Assembly: GCA_003661905.1 (NCBI GenBank) | Contig: QMXA01000107.1 | Span: 1 to 5,146, forward strand | DNA: 5,146 bases | Origin: Thermoprotei archaeon | GTDB taxonomy: Archaea > Thermoproteota > Thermoprotei_A > Sulfolobales > Ignisphaeraceae | Reading direction: 5' to 3' | Part shown: positions 4,148-5,146 of the stretch, piece after piece | Layout: each line of letters begins with the position of its first letter | How positions within the stretch are numbered: position 1 is the first letter of the stretch | Notes under the pieces: model-generated | What the model was told of the DNA's origin: nothing | The model's database searches: none | Seen by the model: the letters and a program-made list of their open reading frames with translations, nothing else | Made by a program: the position numbers and the translations under genes

Positions 4148-5146
4148 AAGTAAATTGTAATTTTTAAGTTCTTCATATAGTTCTAATAATACTTCTTCGT
4201 AATCTTTCTTACCTTCCTCTACCATGTCTAGACGCTCCTCAAGTTCTCTTGTTCGTTCTTCAGATACTAGTTTCTCATACATTCCTATCTTCTTCTTCTC
4301 CCTTCTAAGTTTTTCTTCAAGAGTTACGATGTACTTCTCGAAGACATTTCTTATTCTCTTATATAAGTCTCTAGTTTCGCTAAGTGCTAGATATGTATAG
4401 ACATAAATACCCTTTCTAGTAGGTATTAATGCACCTAATTTCTTTGAAGATTTTACATAACCTCTTCTAAGAAGAACTTCAACAATTTTAGCATAGGTAC
4501 TTGGTCTTCCAATACCTCTTTCTTTCATGAGCTTTACGACTTCACCTTGGGTTAGTAGAGGTATTGGACTTATCTTTCTCTTCTGAATCTCTTCCCCCTT
4601 AACAATGTATTCTTTAGGTCTAATCCTTAAGATTTTGAATGGCATGTAGATAAGTGTAAATCCAGGATCTACTATATCTGTATATCCAGAGATCTGAGTC
4701 TCAGCAATTAGTTTTAGATCTCCATTAACTTTCTTATATATCTTGAGTAAGTACGTTGTCTTCTTAACTTTAGAAGATCTCATTTGACTAGCAATAAACC
4801 TCCTAAATATTAAATCATATAGCAGGTAATGCTGTCTACTTAATCTACGAACAGGCTCAATTATTCCTTCAGCTATGAGTCTTGATAAAGTTTCAGTATC
4901 TGCAGGTCTAGTAGGTCTAATAGCTTCATGTGCACCAACTTCTCCCCATCGACGTGGGATATGTAGATCCTTGGCCTTCTCTTTGAATTTCTCATAGATA
5001 TACTCTCTTGCTAGTGCTAGACCTACATCTGAAATCCTAGTACTATCTGTTCTATGATATGTTATGAAGCCCATTTCAAAGAGTTCTTGAGCAATTCTCA
5101 TAGTTGATGGCGCGCTCATTCCATAGAATCGATGAGCTTCTGATAA
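4142..5146 (-). CDS. rgy: Reverse gyrase, C-terminal topoisomerase part (5' end outside window)
   Basis: Reverse gyrase uses ATP to introduce positive supercoils and occurs in hyperthermophiles. Only the last 334 residues are present; the reading frame is open to the window edge, so ATG 5119 is internal and the helicase half lies beyond. Counting from the edge: MRIAQELFEMGFITYHRTDSTRIS (16-39) holds the catalytic Tyr30 that links to DNA, plus Arg32. GAHEAIRPT (71-79) carries the conserved His73. RLSRQHYLLYDLIFRRFIASQM is typical of reverse gyrases rather than TopA or TopIII, and GIGRPSTYAKI (211-221) closes the active-site cleft region. The tail is a charged helix ending EELKNYNLLR. All topoisomerase residues I can check are intact. 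The nitrilase-like gene follows 5 nt after the stop. Confidence 0.95.
   Translation of the reverse strand, partial: LSEAHRFYGMSAPSTMRIAQELFEMGFITYHRTDSTRISDVGLALAREYIYEKFKEKAKDLHIPRRWGEVGAHEAIRPTRPADTETLSRLIAEGIIEPVRRLSRQHYLLYDLIFRRFIASQMRSSKVKKTTYLLKIYKKVNGDLKLIAETQISGYTDIVDPGFTLIYMPFKILRIRPKEYIVKGEEIQKRKISPIPLLTQGEVVKLMKERGIGRPSTYAKIVEVLLRRGYVKSSKKLGALIPTRKGIYVYTYLALSETRDLYKRIRNVFEKYIVTLEEKLRREKKKIGMYEKLVSEERTRELEERLDMVEEGKKDYEEVLLELYEELKNYNLLR

Noticed and set aside
5117..5119. ATG at 5119 as the start of a short topoisomerase
   Set aside because: The frame stays open to the window edge and the upstream residues (LSEAHRFYG) continue the reverse gyrase sequence just before the conserved MRIAQ helix, so the gene is cut by the window rather than starting here.

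Overview
The window looks like chromosomal DNA of a hyperthermophilic crenarchaeon (Thermoproteota). It is AT-rich. It carries the topoisomerase part of reverse gyrase (a hyperthermophile hallmark), a ribosomal protein eS25 gene (known in Crenarchaeota and relatives, not typical of Euryarchaeota), an archaeal TrmI tRNA m1A methyltransferase, short leaders with GGTGA/GAGG-type ribosome binding sites, and TATA elements about 25 nt before the inferred starts. I cannot name the genus.

Layout. 66-308 (+): stand-alone Lrp/AsnC ligand-binding (RAM) protein. 309-452: non-coding gap with a perfect 7-bp inverted repeat beside a TATA-like stretch. 453-857 and 850-1320 (+): a zinc-ribbon protein of the Sjogren autoantigen p27/UPF0148 family, overlapped by a SPOUT-like protein. 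1324-2115 (-): trmI, tail-to-tail with the previous gene with only 3 nt between the stop codons. 2225-2449 (-) and 2561-2881 (+): a small ribbon-helix-helix regulator and eS25, divergently transcribed. 2914-3288 (+): an unrecognised protein, probably in the eS25 transcript. 3285-4136 (-) and 4142-5146 (-): a nitrilase-fold protein lacking two catalytic residues, immediately downstream of reverse gyrase, which runs off the right edge.

The most important thing here is not a protein. At 2101-2166 on the minus strand, over the 5' end of trmI, sits what I read as a complete C/D box guide RNA: an 8-bp terminal stem, box C, a 12-nt guide, box D', a 3-nt spacer, box C', a 12-nt guide and box D. The stem and boxes form a textbook K-turn. 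The D' guide is complementary over 12 nt to the conserved 16S rRNA segment just after the 530 loop. The D guide is complementary over 8-10 nt to the opposite strand of the same helix 18. Predicted 2'-O-methylation sites are A535 and G514 (E. coli numbering). The Shine-Dalgarno sequence and GTG start codon of trmI lie inside this RNA, so the two genes share sequence and may compete.

The common theme is translation and RNA modification: guide RNA, TrmI, a SPOUT-like protein and eS25. The second notable point is the probable pseudoenzyme paired with reverse gyrase. No intergenic stretch exceeds 300 bases. I saw no CRISPR array, insertion sequence, tRNA or rRNA gene.
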